Source: Paludibacteraceae bacterium (GTDB taxonomy: Bacteria; Bacteroidota; Bacteroidia; Bacteroidales; Paludibacteraceae). From it: a stretch of 64,000 nt of DNA. Both the position numbers and the translations under genes were made by a program. The stretch spans positions 1-64,000 of the forward strand of contig JAFUEI010000071.1 in assembly GCA_017464025.1 (NCBI GenBank). The letters are read 5' to 3'. The stretch's first letter is position 1, and every line of letters starts with the position of its first letter. Of the stretch, positions 36,506 to 45,947 are shown piece by piece. The notes under the pieces were generated by a model. The model saw only the letters and a list, made by a program, of their open reading frames with translations, was not told the origin of the DNA and made no database searches.

Positions 36506-39454
36506 TTAATGGAACTTCACTGTCAGTCCGAGGCTGAGTTGTGCAGCTGTCGGGTATGCGCTGGTGAGGTCAACACCGGGAGTGATGCCTGTGACGGGCA
36601 CATTCGACGGATCGGTGCCACTATAGGCCGTAGCCGTAAAGAGATTCTTGGCGTTGAGATAGACGCGCAGGCTCTCAAGCATTTTTTTCTCTTTGGGTGT
36701 AAAGGTATATCCGAGGGTTACGTTCTCGAGTTTGAAGAAGTCGCCCCGCTCAAGGAAGTAGCTGCTGATGACACCGCCACCGGTCTTGACATCTTTATCT
36801 GCGAGATAGGCCGAACGGAGCACGTTTTCGGAGCCGCTTTCGGAAGAGCCCATGCCATAGCGCCGCATGTTGAATATCTCAAATCCAAATATTCCACGGA
36901 ACTGAAGGCTGAGGTCGAACCATTTCCAGCGGAGAGTGTTGTTCCAGTTGAGGAAATGCTCCGGAGCACCATTGCCTATATAGCGTTTGTTGCTGGCGTC
37001 TTTGGCAGCGATGTCCACCGGTACTTTGTTGTCGTTCTTGTCATAGACAAGCATATTGCCGCTTTCGTCGTGTCCTGCATATTGATATCCCCAGAACTGT
37101 CCTATCTTTCCCCCTTCCTGAATGCGGAAGAAACGCTCGCTGGCACCTACACCCGGTTTGTCGTAGAGGTCGATGTAGGAAGCCTGATAAATATCGTTGG
37201 ATAGTTTGGTCATGCGGGTGGTTCCATAGGAATAGGTGATTCCCGTTGTCCATGTGACGGGGGTCTTTTTGAATACATCGTATTCCGCGGAGAGTTCGAC
37301 ACCGATATTCCGTGTAGTACCTACATTGACGAGGATGTCGCTATGGATGAAGGGAGGTTGCGGAGCGGTATAATGATAGAGGAGGTCTTGCGACTGACGG
37401 TCAAAGAACTCTACCGACCCGCGCAATGCACTCGATTGGAGGAACTCGAAATCAACACCCGCATTGAGAGATGTGCTCTTCTCCCAGCCGAGGTTGGGGT
37501 TGCTGTTGACCGAAGGGCCGAAACCTGTTATCCACTGACCGTTGATAAAATAGGTGCCCCAATTGACATACTGTGCGGAAGACTGATAGGGATCGAAGTC
37601 CGAACGCCCGGTGACACCGTAAGATATGCGGGGTTTGAGACTCTTCACGGCATATTTGGCAGGCGACATAAACTCGGCCGCCATCATTTCCCATGCGACA
37701 CTGATTGAGGGGAATGCTCCCCACTTGTGGTCGTTGCCGAACTTGGAGGAGCCCTCGTAGCGAATGCTGGCAGCGGCAAAGAGCATATTGCGCCAGTTGT
37801 AGTTCACACGCCCGAAGAAACCTACCAGCGTGCTCTCTGACTTACCCGTCCACATCGTGGCCTTGCCTTCGGTAAGATAGGAACCGCTTCCGATATTATG
37901 CCAGAGGAAGTTGTCGTAGGCGAAATCTTTGTTCTCTGCACCTATCTGCTCCCATGTGTGCCGTTCCCAAGAATAACCCACCACCGCTTTGAGGTCGTGA
38001 TCGCCAAGCTGCATCTGATAGTTGGCCAGCCACTCGACGCGATGGGTCAGGTTTTTCTGATAGCTGACATTTGCTCTGCCTGCGAAATTGCCCCAGAACG
38101 ACTCTGCAGCATAGGAGGGTGTGTAGTAGTTGGACTTGAGATCGTCGTATTGCATGGCATAACTGATTGAGGTGGAAAGGTTATGCCCGTCCATACGCAG
38201 GATATTCCACTTGAGATCGGCATTACCCAGCACGTACATACGGTCGCCGTTGCTGTTGTTTTCCATGAGTTCCAACACGGGGTTGGTGGCATTAGTGGGT
38301 GAAGTGGGCTGATAGAAGGTGCCGTCTTCGTTATAGACCGGCATTGTGGGATTCATGGTCAAAGCACGGTCGAAGAGGCCGTCGTTGCCCCAGTCTTCGT
38401 GCACCTTGCGGGCAGAAAGCGAAGCTGAAAACTGCAGATGGCGATCAAGGGCATACTGCTCCATACGGAAGCGCGCACCATATTCATCGCGTCCCGACTT
38501 TTTGTCAAGGCCGTTACCTTTCTTCCAGTTGAGACTTCCCCCGTAGTATCCGTTCTTCGTGGTGGCATCAATGGAGAGATACTGGTTGGTGTTGTAGCCA
38601 ACTTTATTGGTAATAAGATCATACCAATCGGTACTGTAGCCATAGTCGTTGCCACGGCGTGCGCGACGCCACTCGTCAGGAGATAGCACCTCGGCCTTCC
38701 CGTTAGCCATATTCATCGTGGCATAACTGTCGTAAGTGACATTGACGACACCTTCCTGACCGCTTCCTTTCTTGGTGGTGACGAGGATAACACCATTGGC
38801 ACCACGCGTACCGTAGATGGCGGCCGAAGCGGCATCTTTGAGTACGGTTATCGACTCGACATCCTGCGAGGCGATATTACGCAAATCGCCTCCCGCAATA
38901 CCGTCAATCACCACAAGCGGTCCGTTGCTTGCGGTGATACTGGTAGCACCGCGCACCTGAATGCTGTTCATGGCATTGGGGTTGGCATCAGCCGTTGAGT
39001 TGACATTGAGACCTGCCACCTTGCCGGCAACCAGCCCCATAGCATCGCTTACGGCTCCCTGATTGAAGTTGTCTTTGTTGACCTGCACAACAGAAGAGCT
39101 GACCTCTTTCTTGCTGAGCGAACCATAGCCGACAACGACGACTTCCTCAAGTTGCTCGGCATCTTCCTGCATGACAACACGCATCGTGCGCCCGGCCGGC
39201 AATTCCTGCGTCTTATACCCCATATAGGAGAAGATGAGGATTGCGTCGGACTGACAATTCAAAGAGAAATTGCCGTCAAAATCCGTAATCGTACCGTTGG
39301 TAGTACCTTTCTCCTGAATGCTTGCACCAATAACACCATCGCCATTCTCGTCAAGAACCGTACCGGTGGCTATCAGCTGGGCAAACAACGAAAAAGGAAA
39401 AACCAACATCGCACACAAGAGAAGTGTACGACAGATGAGTCTGTTGTTTTTCAT
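36506..39454 (-). CDS. SusC/RagA family TonB-linked outer-membrane transporter
   Basis: This 982-aa transporter starts with a signal peptide (MKNNRLICRTLLL...LFAQ), a carboxypeptidase-D regulatory-like domain (about 25-105), a TonB box (LEEVVVVGYG, about 115), a plug (GLVAGKVAGLNV, VRGATSI, GTRGANGVILVTTKKG) and a beta barrel ending in LTVKFH. The start at 39454 gives a better signal peptide than the ATG 12 bp upstream. A promoter about 160 bp upstream leaves a long leader. Confidence 0.96.
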   Translation of the reverse strand: MKNNRLICRTLLLCAMLVFPFSLFAQLIATGTVLDENGDGVIGASIQEKGTTNGTITDFDGNFSLNCQSDAILIFSYMGYKTQELPAGRTMRVVMQEDAEQLEEVVVVGYGSLSKKEVSSSVVQVNKDNFNQGAVSDAMGLVAGKVAGLNVNSTADANPNAMNSIQVRGATSITASNGPLVVIDGIAGGDLRNIASQDVESITVLKDAASAAIYGTRGANGVILVTTKKGSGQEGVVNVTYDSYATMNMANGKAEVLSPDEWRRARRGNDYGYSTDWYDLITNKVGYNTNQYLSIDATTKNGYYGGSLNWKKGNGLDKKSGRDEYGARFRMEQYALDRHLQFSASLSARKVHEDWGNDGLFDRALTMNPTMPVYNEDGTFYQPTSPTNATNPVLELMENNSNGDRMYVLGNADLKWNILRMDGHNLSTSISYAMQYDDLKSNYYTPSYAAESFWGNFAGRANVSYQKNLTHRVEWLANYQMQLGDHDLKAVVGYSWERHTWEQIGAENKDFAYDNFLWHNIGSGSYLTEGKATMWTGKSESTLVGFFGRVNYNWRNMLFAAASIRYEGSSKFGNDHKWGAFPSISVAWEMMAAEFMSPAKYAVKSLKPRISYGVTGRSDFDPYQSSAQYVNWGTYFINGQWITGFGPSVNSNPNLGWEKSTSLNAGVDFEFLQSSALRGSVEFFDRQSQDLLYHYTAPQPPFIHSDILVNVGTTRNIGVELSAEYDVFKKTPVTWTTGITYSYGTTRMTKLSNDIYQASYIDLYDKPGVGASERFFRIQEGGKIGQFWGYQYAGHDESGNMLVYDKNDNKVPVDIAAKDASNKRYIGNGAPEHFLNWNNTLRWKWFDLSLQFRGIFGFEIFNMRRYGMGSSESGSENVLRSAYLADKDVKTGGGVISSYFLERGDFFKLENVTLGYTFTPKEKKMLESLRVYLNAKNLFTATAYSGTDPSNVPVTGITPGVDLTSAYPTAAQLSLGLTVKFH

Positions 39455-39613
39455 TGAAGTGTACATTTAGTTGTTATTGTTATTGTTTCGTACCACTTAA
39501 ATAAACCAAAACAACAATCCTTTTTGCGGCCTTAAAAACAATCCGAACAACCGATGGCGTTCACTAACGCCTTGCTTCATGAAAAAACACAAAAAATCTC
39601 TTTTTGTCCGATG

Positions 39614-39644
39614 CAAAATTATGCCGATTGCCAAACATACACAA
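39614..39644 (-). promoter_or_regulatory. Promoter of the starch PUL (susC)
   Basis: On the minus strand TTG (39642-39644), 20 nt, then TAATTTTG (39614-39621). The start site near 39607 gives a leader of about 150 nt before susC. The rest of the 305-bp gap (39455-39759) is AT-rich and holds no gene. Confidence 0.7.
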
Positions 39645-39759
39645 GACACGTGCCCCCTCTCCACAAAAAATCAAAACAAAAGGAACGGATATATACCATA
39701 TTTTCAGATACATATCCGTACAGTAAAAGGCGCATTATCAAAATGCGAAGGAATTTTTA

Positions 39760-41388
39760 CTATTCGGTAAAAGCACCTATGAGCAGTATCTCTTGTTCAA
39801 AAGTGGCACCATTGCGGGCCTTGGAGCGCAGACGCGAGCGATAGGTGTAGATGGTGCTGATGGTAGAGCGCAAGATGTCGGCTATCTCCTGATTGTCGGT
39901 GATACCGAGCCGCAACAGGGCGAGTATGCGCAGTTCGGTTGTAAGCCGCTCGCCGGGTTTAGGGCAGATGGCCGCCTCGTCCTGCAACAGGCGGTTAACA
40001 TCGCTGATGAAGGATGGATATATATTAAGGAAAGCCGTATCGAAACTCTGCTGGAAAAGACTGACATTCTTCTGTTCAACGGAGGTTTGCCGAAGACGCT
40101 TGGCAACCTCTTCGGTGCGCCCGTCAAGCATCATACGATACGTTTGCAGACGGTATTTCTCAAATTCGATGATATAGTTGGAAGCAAGGCGCATGAAACG
40201 CGAAATATATTCCAACTTGATTTTATCGGCCTCTTTCAGTTGGTTGTTGATATGCAATATCTCCCTGTTTTTCTTCTCCAATGCCTTGTGTGCCTTATTG
40301 ATTCGCCGCTGCAAGACAATCAGAATGACGAGTCCGGTAGCCAGCAAGAGCATGAAGAGCAGAGCGCCGGCATAGAGGAATCTCCAAAGACGCCGGCTAT
40401 AGGCCTGCTGTTGCTGCCATGCACGAACGATAAGAGGAGTAATCTGCCCCGTCTGGAAGGTGCGAAGCCGCGAAGCGTAGAACTGAGCATCCCAAACCCC
40501 AGTATTAAGATATCGGTAAGCACGCTCTATATCCCCTTCCCCATAAAGGATAGTAGCCAGTGCACGCAGCGAATTGGTCTCGGTGATGCAAGCCTGCAAA
40601 TCGCTGATAGCCGAACAGGCAAAGTAGTATTTCTGCGTTTGCGTGTCGTTGAGGAAATGGTAGAAATAGGCCAGCGTACCCGTCACCACCGAATATTCCC
40701 GCGTTCCTGTGCGCAGGGTTTCCAGCAACTCCTGCAAGAGGCGGATGGCCTCCTCTGACTGCCCTGTTTCCGCCTTATAAGTAGCGAGGATAAATACATA
40801 CTGCCAACTGTCGTGGGGCGCACAGCCGATGAAAAGGCGACGATAGTTCATCGCCTGCCGCATATAGTCTTGCGAATAAGGAACATCCGAAAATTCGGCC
40901 TTGTAGAGATACAAATCGTTGGCCAAAGCCAGAAAACGCACATACAGACTATCGGTTGCGGGGTGGCGAAGAAAATAACGCTCCAGCCTGTGCATTTCCA
41001 TCTCAGCCTCGGAAAAGAGGCCTGCAACAGATAATATATGCAACAAGTCTTCCGCGGCCTCCACACAAGCCGAACTGTCCGAACTGGTTGCCAGCCCCTC
41101 TGCCAAGCGGCAGTTCTTCTCTGCATAGGCATAGGCACTATCGTATCTGAACGAACTATAGGCGTTTAGCATCATGCGATTGTGCAGATACTCGTCCTTC
41201 GGATTACCAAACGAAGCGGTGTATGCGGCAAGGGTCAGACTGTCGGCATGCCGGTCTACCTGCTGTTCATGGCCCTGCAGCAGGGCGTCAAGCTGCAAAA
41301 AGAGGTCATCAAGCGAAGTTGCCGCTCCGCACCAAGCCGGAGCAAGACAAACCAGACAAAGCGACAGAAGCGTGGGGAAAGGTTTCAT
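39760..41388 (-). CDS. DUF6377 membrane regulator with C-terminal HTH
   Basis: This 542-aa protein has a signal peptide, a periplasmic helical TPR-like region (about 25-340), one membrane helix (about 345-368), a cytoplasmic coiled coil and a LuxR-like HTH at the C-terminus (TTELRILALLRLGITDNQEIADI then STISTIYTYRSRLRSKA). This is the DUF6377 type found beside PULs. It lies directly upstream of susC in the same direction and is the likely regulator in place of SusR; this is context only. The start at 41388 (MKPFPTLL) gives the signal peptide. Confidence 0.83.
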   Translation of the reverse strand: MKPFPTLLSLCLVCLAPAWCGAATSLDDLFLQLDALLQGHEQQVDRHADSLTLAAYTASFGNPKDEYLHNRMMLNAYSSFRYDSAYAYAEKNCRLAEGLATSSDSSACVEAAEDLLHILSVAGLFSEAEMEMHRLERYFLRHPATDSLYVRFLALANDLYLYKAEFSDVPYSQDYMRQAMNYRRLFIGCAPHDSWQYVFILATYKAETGQSEEAIRLLQELLETLRTGTREYSVVTGTLAYFYHFLNDTQTQKYYFACSAISDLQACITETNSLRALATILYGEGDIERAYRYLNTGVWDAQFYASRLRTFQTGQITPLIVRAWQQQQAYSRRLWRFLYAGALLFMLLLATGLVILIVLQRRINKAHKALEKKNREILHINNQLKEADKIKLEYISRFMRLASNYIIEFEKYRLQTYRMMLDGRTEEVAKRLRQTSVEQKNVSLFQQSFDTAFLNIYPSFISDVNRLLQDEAAICPKPGERLTTELRILALLRLGITDNQEIADILRSTISTIYTYRSRLRSKARNGATFEQEILLIGAFTE

Positions 41389-41397
41389 GGGAGAGGT

Positions 41398-41450
41398 GGG
41401 GAATTGGTGATTTGTGGAGGTGTGGAATCGTGGAATTGGCGAATTGGGGA
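41398..41450. repeat. Short GGAATTG-type repeats between genes
   Basis: The gap between pdxB and the DUF6377 gene repeats GGAATTGG, TGGAATCG and GGAATTGG with small changes. Similar runs of TGGAATTGTGGA occur at 36473-36507, and CAACAATTC at about 42468-42500. They look like degenerate spacer repeats. Confidence 0.5.
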
Positions 41451-42389
41451 TTAGCGGAGGGGATAGGTTTCGCGGAGGGTTTCGAAGCTGTCGGGGTGGG
41501 CACGGAGTTGCCTGTCCACGGCACTGAGCCAGCCGTGGGCAGGAGCCGTATGAGCAGGCAATCTGTCGGCCGGCACCTGCAACGGAGGAAGCGAGAAATG
41601 GCGGCAAAGCGCCGCAAGGCACATGTTGGTGGCATTCACCTTGCCCTGCAGCGTGTAGCCAGCGATATGGTAAGAGGCAAGGCGTGCCCGCTCCAGCATA
41701 CGGATATTGAGGCGAGGCTCGCCCTCCCATGTGTCGATGACGAAGGTCTTGCCGCTATGTTGCTCAAGCAAGGCGGCCTGTTCGTCGAGTACCCCGCCGC
41801 GGGCGGCGTTGATAAGGACAACGTCAGCACGGCACTTCGCCAGAAAAGCGGCGTCGGCCAGATGGGAAGTCGGATATTCTCCTCCGCGGACAAGTGGCGT
41901 ATGGAAAGTGATGACATCGGCCTCGCGGGCAATGATGTCCAGCGGCACGCCAATACCTTTAGGCGGGTCGTTCAGGAGCACGCGCATACCCCGACGTTCC
42001 GCCATCGCCGCCACCAGCGAGCCCACATGCCCCACTCCTACGACACCGATGACGGCATTTTGTGGAAGACAAAGCGTACGGAGCACTTCTTCCACGTAGT
42101 CGCACACGCCTTCAGCATTGCACCCCGGGCTGTTGGTCCAGCGGATGCCGTGCATCTCACAGTAGCGGGTGTCTATATGGTCGTATCCGATGGTGGCGGT
42201 AGCCACAAACTGTACACGGCTCGAGACAAGCAGCGCCTCGTTGCAGCGGGTGCGGGTGCGTACCAACAGAGCATCGGCATCGCGCACGGTCTCGGGCGTA
42301 AAGTCTTCGGGCTCGAGGTAGCGCAGCTCGGCGAAGGGTTCAAGAATGCCTTTCAGAAAGGGAATATAGTTGTCAGCAAGAACAAGCAT
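41451..42389 (-). CDS. pdxB: 4-phosphoerythronate dehydrogenase
   Basis: This 312-aa NAD-dependent dehydrogenase acts in pyridoxal phosphate synthesis. It has the D-2-hydroxyacid dehydrogenase fold with ATIGYDHID (about 66-74), NSPGCNAEGVCDYV (about 86-99, PdxB-like), the NAD loop GVGHVGS (about 116-122) and the VLINAARGG catalytic region. It is shorter than E. coli PdxB (about 380 aa) because the C-terminal dimerisation domain is reduced, as in other Bacteroidales. Confidence 0.92.
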   Translation of the reverse strand: MLVLADNYIPFLKGILEPFAELRYLEPEDFTPETVRDADALLVRTRTRCNEALLVSSRVQFVATATIGYDHIDTRYCEMHGIRWTNSPGCNAEGVCDYVEEVLRTLCLPQNAVIGVVGVGHVGSLVAAMAERRGMRVLLNDPPKGIGVPLDIIAREADVITFHTPLVRGGEYPTSHLADAAFLAKCRADVVLINAARGGVLDEQAALLEQHSGKTFVIDTWEGEPRLNIRMLERARLASYHIAGYTLQGKVNATNMCLAALCRHFSLPPLQVPADRLPAHTAPAHGWLSAVDRQLRAHPDSFETLRETYPLR

Positions 42390-42518
42390 GCGGCTGCGTG
42401 TAATCTGAATATGAATATCGGCATCCCCTCGGATGCGAGACGCGCTAATGTCGCATCTCTACCTTTCAACAATCCAACAATTCAACAATTCCGCCATTCA
42501 ACAGTTCCATCAGTTCCA

Positions 42519-43358
42519 TCAATACTTCACGTTGTCAATAAGGCGCACGGGGCCGCAATAGACGGTCACGCAGCCTATGGCATGGGAGAAATCAGGAGCA
42601 GGTTGCAGGGTGGTCTGATCAACAATCTGATAGTACTCTACCGTCAGCCCCGGCACGCGGTTAATCTGCTCGATAACCCAGCTCTCCACCTGTGCTACGG
42701 TCTGGCTTTGAGTGAGCTGACGGCTCTCGAAGAGGATATGCGAGATATTGACGGCCGTCTGCTTCTCTTCGGCGGAGAGGCGTTCGTTGCGAGAAGACAG
42801 GGCCAGCCCCGATGCCTCACGCACGATGGGGCAGCCCACAATCTGTACGTTGAAGTGCATGATGTCCACCATACGGCGAATGACAGCCAGCTGCTGGTAG
42901 TCCTTCTCTCCGAAGTAGGCCCTGTCGGGCTGCACGAGACGGAAGAGTTTGCTTACCACCTGCACCACGCCGTTGAAATGGCCGGGGCGCATCTTGCCTT
43001 CCATGACACTGTCAAGACCGCCGAAGTCGAAATTGAACACCGTATTCATTTCTTCCGGTGTGTACATCTCTTCGGGTGTGGGAGCAAACACGTAGTCCAC
43101 ACCGAGCGAGGCGAGCAGGTCGGCGTCACGCTCCAGATTGCGCGGATACTTTTCAAGGTCTTCCTTGTTATTGAACTGGGTGGGATTGACGAAGACGCTG
43201 ACGAAGGTGACGTTGTTCCCGCTCACGGATTTTCTCACAAGCGAGGCGTGCCCCTCGTGAAGAGCCCCCATGGTGGGCACCAATCCGATGGTTTTCTGTT
43301 TCTGTTTGCAGGCAGCAACCTGGTCGCTGAGCGCCTGCCGTGTAGTGATGATTTGCAT
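42519..43358 (-). CDS. panC: Pantothenate synthetase
   Basis: This 279-aa ligase joins pantoate and beta-alanine. It has the nucleotidyl-transferase PTMGALHEGH motif (about 29-38), FVNPTQFN, GDP-type FGEKDYQQLAVIRRM and SSRNERLS (KMSKS-like). It is divergent from the GT5-like gene, with 127 bp between the starts and overlapping promoters. Confidence 0.96.
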   Translation of the reverse strand: MQIITTRQALSDQVAACKQKQKTIGLVPTMGALHEGHASLVRKSVSGNNVTFVSVFVNPTQFNNKEDLEKYPRNLERDADLLASLGVDYVFAPTPEEMYTPEEMNTVFNFDFGGLDSVMEGKMRPGHFNGVVQVVSKLFRLVQPDRAYFGEKDYQQLAVIRRMVDIMHFNVQIVGCPIVREASGLALSSRNERLSAEEKQTAVNISHILFESRQLTQSQTVAQVESWVIEQINRVPGLTVEYYQIVDQTTLQPAPDFSHAIGCVTVYCGPVRLIDNVKY

Positions 43359-43413
43359 AGTCTGTTGTTTTTGCGCAAGTTGGACAGAGGCCCTATTTGC
43401 GCCTTGCAGGCTG

Positions 43414-43443
43414 CAAAATTACTCAAAATTTTGTTAATCCAAA
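43414..43443 (-). promoter_or_regulatory. panC promoter
   Basis: On the minus strand the -7 TAATTTTG (43414-43421) lies 18 nt from TTTG (43440-43443), a slightly short spacing. It overlaps the promoter on the plus strand. Confidence 0.55.
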
Positions 43444-43460
43444 GTTTTTTTGTAATTTTG
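43430..43460 (+). promoter_or_regulatory. Promoter of the GT5-like gene
   Basis: TTTG (43430-43433), 19 nt, then TAATTTTG (43453-43460), giving a leader of about 20 nt before 43486. Confidence 0.65.
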
Positions 43461-43485
43461 CAGTGCAAAATATAGAGTAGATTTT

Positions 43486-44301
43486 ATGAAAGAGCCTAAA
43501 CGCATTCTGTTCATCTCGCAGGAGATATATCCGTATTTGGCAGAAGAGACCCCTATCCGTCTGTTTAACCGCAAGATGCCTGAGTTGTGCCAGGCCAACG
43601 GGTTCGAAACGCGCACGTTTATGCCCAAGTTCGGCGAGATTAACGAGCGCCGGAACCAGTTGCACGAAGTAATCCGCCTGTCAGGGATGAATGTCATCAT
43701 CGACGACACCGACCATCCACTGCTGCTGAAGGTGGCTTCCATTCAGTCGGCCCGCATTCAGATATACTTCACGGACAACGACGACTTCTTCAAGCGCAGA
43801 CGGGGCGTGGTGGATGAGAAAGGCAAAGAATACACCGACAACGACGAGCGTTGCATCTTCTTTGCCCGTAGCGTAATAGAGACCGTAAAGAAACTGCGTT
43901 GGACTCCCGACATCGTGGTGTGCAGCGGCTGGATGTCGGCCTTGGCGCCTTTGTACCTGAAGACCACCTATGCCGACACCCCCTTCTTCAGCAAGGCAAA
44001 AATAGTGTTTACGCTCTACAATCAGGGCTTCAAGACGCCCTTTGGTACGAAATTTGCGCAGAAGGTGCTCATGGAAGGGGTAACCACCCGCGACCTGACC
44101 CGCATCATGAATAAAGAAATTGACTACGTGGACCTTATGCGTTTGGCTCTGCAATACAGCGATGCCGTGGTGCTTGCCGACAGCGACCTGCCCAAAGAGC
44201 TTCAGCAGTTCATCAAGCAGGAGCAGAAGCCTTCGTTGTCCTGCCTGACGGAAGCCGACTACGGCCAATGCCTGAACTTCTTCAAAGGTATGACCGAATA
44301 A
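43486..44301 (+). CDS. Glycogen/starch synthase N-terminal domain protein
   Basis: This 271-aa protein corresponds to the N-terminal (acceptor) half of GT5 glycogen synthase: ILFISQEIYPYLAEE at the start, FMPKFGEIN, a FTLYNQGF segment and a VVLADSDL end. The second Rossmann half that binds ADP-glucose in bacterial synthases (about 480 aa in total) is missing, so catalysis by this protein alone is uncertain. Such short forms are conserved in Bacteroidales next to panC and a DUF4270 gene, so it is not a recent truncation. Confidence 0.82.
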   Translation: MKEPKRILFISQEIYPYLAEETPIRLFNRKMPELCQANGFETRTFMPKFGEINERRNQLHEVIRLSGMNVIIDDTDHPLLLKVASIQSARIQIYFTDNDDFFKRRRGVVDEKGKEYTDNDERCIFFARSVIETVKKLRWTPDIVVCSGWMSALAPLYLKTTYADTPFFSKAKIVFTLYNQGFKTPFGTKFAQKVLMEGVTTRDLTRIMNKEIDYVDLMRLALQYSDAVVLADSDLPKELQQFIKQEQKPSLSCLTEADYGQCLNFFKGMTE

Positions 44302-44361
44302 GTTGCGCGAGGAAGGGTCTGAGCGCAGCCAAACCTACCGCCGCAGCACGCGGCACCGACA

Positions 44362-45777
44362 ATGAAACAGAAAATTCTTTTTTTCTTTATATTGCTTCTT
44401 GCGCTGAGCGCCTGCAAGACGGACAGTCCTGATGCAGGCGTATCTGTTTTGTCCGACAGCGACGACATCGTGGTAAGCGTTGACACCTTCAACGTGCGCT
44501 CCCGCATCGAGCAGGCCGACTACATCTACTCATCTCCCGACTCGCTGCTTTTAGGCGAAGCCGACAGCGAGTTCGGCACCGTGCACGCTGACGTGCTTAC
44601 GCAACTGGCCTGCCCCGTGGGATTCCGCTGGCCGGAGAAGAGCAAAGTGGACTCCGTATGTCTCTACATATACTACTCATCGTGGTATGGCGACGGGCTC
44701 ACGCCGCTCAGCATAGAGGCCTACTATCTGGACAACGGCAGCTTTGACTATGCCACGCCCTATGCCACCAACCTTGACCTGTCGGACTACTGGAGCGGCG
44801 ACAAAGAAGGGACTGCTATACTGGACAGGCAGCGCATCGTGGTGGCGGCGCACCCCGTTGATTCGGTGCTCAACAGCGCCACCAACCGCTATATCTACTA
44901 CCTCCGCCTGAAGACGACCCGCGAATTTGCCGACCACTTCTTTGCATCGGCCGTATTCAGTTCGCAAGAGGATTTCAACCGGCAGATAAACGGACTGTAC
45001 ATCACCACGGCCTTCGGCGGCGCCACCGTGCTGCACCTGACGGAAGTGACACTGGCCGTACACTACAGCTTCACCTACAACCGCGCAGGCAAAGACACCA
45101 CCGTCAGCGACGTGAAGGCTTTCTATGCCAACTCCGAAGTGCGACGCATCAACCGCATCAGTTACAGCAACGACGAGTTTCCCGCGATGCAGAGTCTGCA
45201 GGACAGCATCAACTTCATCGTCTCACCCGCCAACGTATATACCACCTTCTCGTTAGGCACGGGACGGATGTGCGACAGCATCCTCCGCTCGCTGGGCGAG
45301 AAGCGTCCTTACGTTAACCGTGCCCTGCTGACCTGCAAGGTGCTGTATGACCCGAATGCCCAAACGGCTGCGAAGACGCGCGACGACTGGGCACGGCCGG
45401 CTCCGTATATGATGCTGGTGAAGGAGGCCCTGATGGACTCCGTGCTGCAGCGGCGCTTCAACCCGACCGACACCTGTGCCATCGTATGCCCGCTTACGCA
45501 AGGTACGGACAGCGTAGGCGACATCTATTATTACTACGCCTACGACCTGAGCCCGATGTTGACCAAAGAGTTGCGCAAGCCGCGCTACGGCGAGGCCGTG
45601 GCCGACAGTCTGCACCTGTGCATGATTCCTGTCAGCGTCTCGGCGGCCACCTCTTCAAGCGGCACCACCGTGTATTCCTCCGTGCGCCCGCAGCAGACCC
45701 TCTCGACCACCGTCATCCGTAGCGCCCAATCGCACTCCGACCCCACCCGCCTCGAGGTGGTATATAGCGGCTTCTGA
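44362..45777 (+). CDS. DUF4270 family lipoprotein
   Basis: This 471-aa lipoprotein (lipobox LSAC, Cys18) has a beta-rich sequence with no catalytic motif. The DUF4270 assignment rests on the sequence and the conserved neighbour, a GT5-like gene. The final 169 bp of the gene are repeated at 48447-48615 and the final 94 bp at 51411-51504, each before a cassette copy. The chromosomal gene itself is intact. Confidence 0.83.
   Translation: MKQKILFFFILLLALSACKTDSPDAGVSVLSDSDDIVVSVDTFNVRSRIEQADYIYSSPDSLLLGEADSEFGTVHADVLTQLACPVGFRWPEKSKVDSVCLYIYYSSWYGDGLTPLSIEAYYLDNGSFDYATPYATNLDLSDYWSGDKEGTAILDRQRIVVAAHPVDSVLNSATNRYIYYLRLKTTREFADHFFASAVFSSQEDFNRQINGLYITTAFGGATVLHLTEVTLAVHYSFTYNRAGKDTTVSDVKAFYANSEVRRINRISYSNDEFPAMQSLQDSINFIVSPANVYTTFSLGTGRMCDSILRSLGEKRPYVNRALLTCKVLYDPNAQTAAKTRDDWARPAPYMMLVKEALMDSVLQRRFNPTDTCAIVCPLTQGTDSVGDIYYYYAYDLSPMLTKELRKPRYGEAVADSLHLCMIPVSVSAATSSSGTTVYSSVRPQQTLSTTVIRSAQSHSDPTRLEVVYSGF
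45609..45777 (+). repeat. Direct repeat R1: 3' end of the DUF4270 gene
   Basis: This segment is the parent copy of the repeat that reappears without gaps at 48447-48615 (offset 2838) and, for its last 94 bp, at 51411-51504 (offset 5727). It ends exactly at the stop codon. Confidence 0.9.
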
Positions 45778-45888
45778 AACGGCAGCAAAGGGAGCTGTAT
45801 ATCAACGGCAGGGATGTATAGATAGTATTTCTTCTTTTTCAAGCATTTACAATGTTATCATGTTCAGCATTTTCCCGATGCTGGACGC

Positions 45889-45919
45889 TTGCCGGACACA
45901 CTGATTGTTGCTATCTTTG
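45889..45919 (+). promoter_or_regulatory. Cassette promoter, copy 1
   Basis: TTG (45889-45891), 20 nt, then TATCTTTG (45912-45919). The start near 45925 sets the first usable ATG at 45948. The same arrangement is kept in all three cassette copies. Confidence 0.75.
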
Positions 45920-45947
45920 CAGCGTCAACCGTTCATTCGTTGAAGTT

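Noticed and set aside
41223..43475. A 750-codon open frame on the plus strand
   Set aside because: It runs antisense through the DUF6377, pdxB and panC genes, which have clear family motifs. High GC and codon bias keep the opposite frame open. The translation has no recognisable domain.
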